From Adiantum capillus-veneris (taxonomy: Eukaryota > Streptophyta > Polypodiopsida > Polypodiales > Pteridaceae): 28,500 nt of DNA. The stretch is from contig CM043958.1 in the NCBI GenBank assembly GCA_014529385.2, forward strand, positions 144,911,734 through 144,940,233. The letters run 5' to 3'. Under the pieces are notes generated by a model. It saw only the letters and a list, made by a program, of their open reading frames with translations, had not been told where the DNA came from and did not search any database. The stretch's first letter is position 1. Every line of letters starts with the position of its first letter. The translations under genes and the position numbers were made by a program. Positions 27,810 to 28,500 of this stretch are shown here, piece by piece.

Positions 27810-28500
27810 GTAAATAATCGTGATTATTTACTTTTGAAAATTTTTGGCTTGAAAATGGTACCTTCACCTCACCAATCACTTGTACACACCTATTACATGC
27901 CACATTTTAAGTATGAGCCAAAATGATCAATGATAACTTAGAAAATTGTCAAAAAAGGCAAAGAAGTCCTTCCAATCCAAATTTTGAGTTATCTGTCACA
28001 TTTTTTGATCCAAATCACCTCATATCTCATACATAGAGTTTACATCATGCCTAGCACCAAGTTGCACAAAAAAATGTTCATTTTGATGAAAAAGTTAATA
28101 ATCGCGATTATTTACTTTTTTGCCAAGATGGGGAAAATTGTAATTTTGACTTCATGGGACCAAAGCACATGATGTCCTAAGCCCACTGACCAAGTTTGAA
28201 CAAATTTGGAGCATTAAATCCCAAAATCCCTTTATATTTAATGTTTCAAAGACGGAAAGCTTAAATCTAGCACCATTTTCACCCTGTGCACTCAAATGAG
28301 CCCACACTTCACTCAGAGTATCTAATTGATATATATTTCAAGCCTATGATGCCAAAAATACAAAAAGCTGGAAAATTTCTCAGTTGTAAATAATCATGAT
28401 TATTTACTTTTGTTGCAAATTTTTTCTTGGACTTTATGAATGTGCATCTATGCATGTTCCAAAATTTATTTGAAGCAAATTGGACTCAATTTGTCAGCAA
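27810..28500 (+). repeat. Palindrome-bearing repeat array, right block
   Basis: Palindromes at 27810-27831, 28094-28115 and 28386-28407 are spaced 284 and 292 bp. Centres are GT, GC and AT; the middle copy has one arm change (GTTAATAATC). The ATTTGGA-type box lies 110 bp after the start of the second one (28204), and GATCA lies 115 bp after the start of the first (27925), so the units have the same orientation as in the left block. The array continues beyond the window. Confidence 0.93.

Larger units (their letters stand above)
10301..28500 (+). mobile_element. Giant Tat-like Gypsy element (proposed), open at right edge
   Basis: Proposed single element: LTR-B (10301-11199), primer-like site, leader, palindromic repeats, [young Copia insertion 12764-17936], gag-like region, PR, RT, RH, duplicated zinc-binding domain, IN, second retropepsin, long 3' region, palindromic repeats, and a 3' LTR outside the window. 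Without the Copia it is over 13 kb, a size known for Tat/Ogre elements, which also are known to carry tandem repeats in untranslated regions. No LTR pair is visible immediately around the coding body, which supports this joining. The link between LTR-B and the coding body is inference. Confidence 0.5.

Noticed and set aside
27984-28172. 62-residue open frame in the right repeat array
   Set aside because: It spans a palindrome and repeat-unit sequence; other units do not keep the frame.
1-28500. tRNA, rRNA or host protein-coding genes
   Set aside because: No cloverleaf-type consensus, rRNA block or host gene exon structure was recognised on either strand by eye.

Overview
This window reads as repeat-rich nuclear DNA of a land plant. 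It is AT-rich, contains no recognisable host gene, and is built almost entirely of LTR retrotransposons in several states of decay. The pol families (Copia with a UBN2-type gag, a chromodomain Ty3/Gypsy chromovirus, and a Tat-like giant Gypsy element) are plant lineages. The Gypsy protease and integrase style makes me think of a seed-free plant or another large-genome plant, but that is an impression only.

Layout. (1) 48-5524, minus strand: an old Copia element, broken by many stops and shifts, whose gag is interrupted at 3640-4324 by a 685-bp foldback (long inverted repeat) element with a 9-bp near-matching target duplication. (2) 5525-6459, plus: an LTR (LTR-A) that starts with TG exactly where the old Copia 5' LTR is cut. 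(3) About 6635-10300, minus: the 3' part of a chromovirus (RNase H end, integrase, chromodomain, 3' UTR, probable 3' LTR with a GT microsatellite). (4) 10301-11199, plus: a second, related LTR (LTR-B) followed by a primer-binding-like site; it cuts the chromovirus inside RNase H. (5) 11743-12763 and 27810-28500: two blocks of a repeat of about 287 bp per unit, each unit carrying an almost invariant 22-bp palindrome. (6) 12764-17931, plus: a young Copia element with 227-bp LTRs differing at one base and a perfect 5-bp target duplication (ACTAC), inserted against one of the palindromes. (7) 18371-26377, plus: the degenerate gag-PR-RT-RH-IN body of a Gypsy element with two zinc-binding integrase N-domains and a second retropepsin domain downstream of integrase. 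(8) 26378-27809: non-coding, probably 3' UTR.

My preferred reading is one nested stack: old Copia, then LTR-A element, then chromovirus, then a giant Tat-like element starting at LTR-B (10301) and running out of the window, then the young Copia inside it. In that reading the palindrome-bearing repeats lie in both untranslated regions of the giant element. The alternative is that the Gypsy body sits in a genomic satellite array. The sequence in hand does not fully decide between them.

The two observations most worth following are the palindromic repeat family, whose 22-bp core is kept while the rest of the unit has diverged, and the recently inserted Copia copy that has lost essential integrase and reverse transcriptase residues and so was presumably moved by enzymes supplied from elsewhere.
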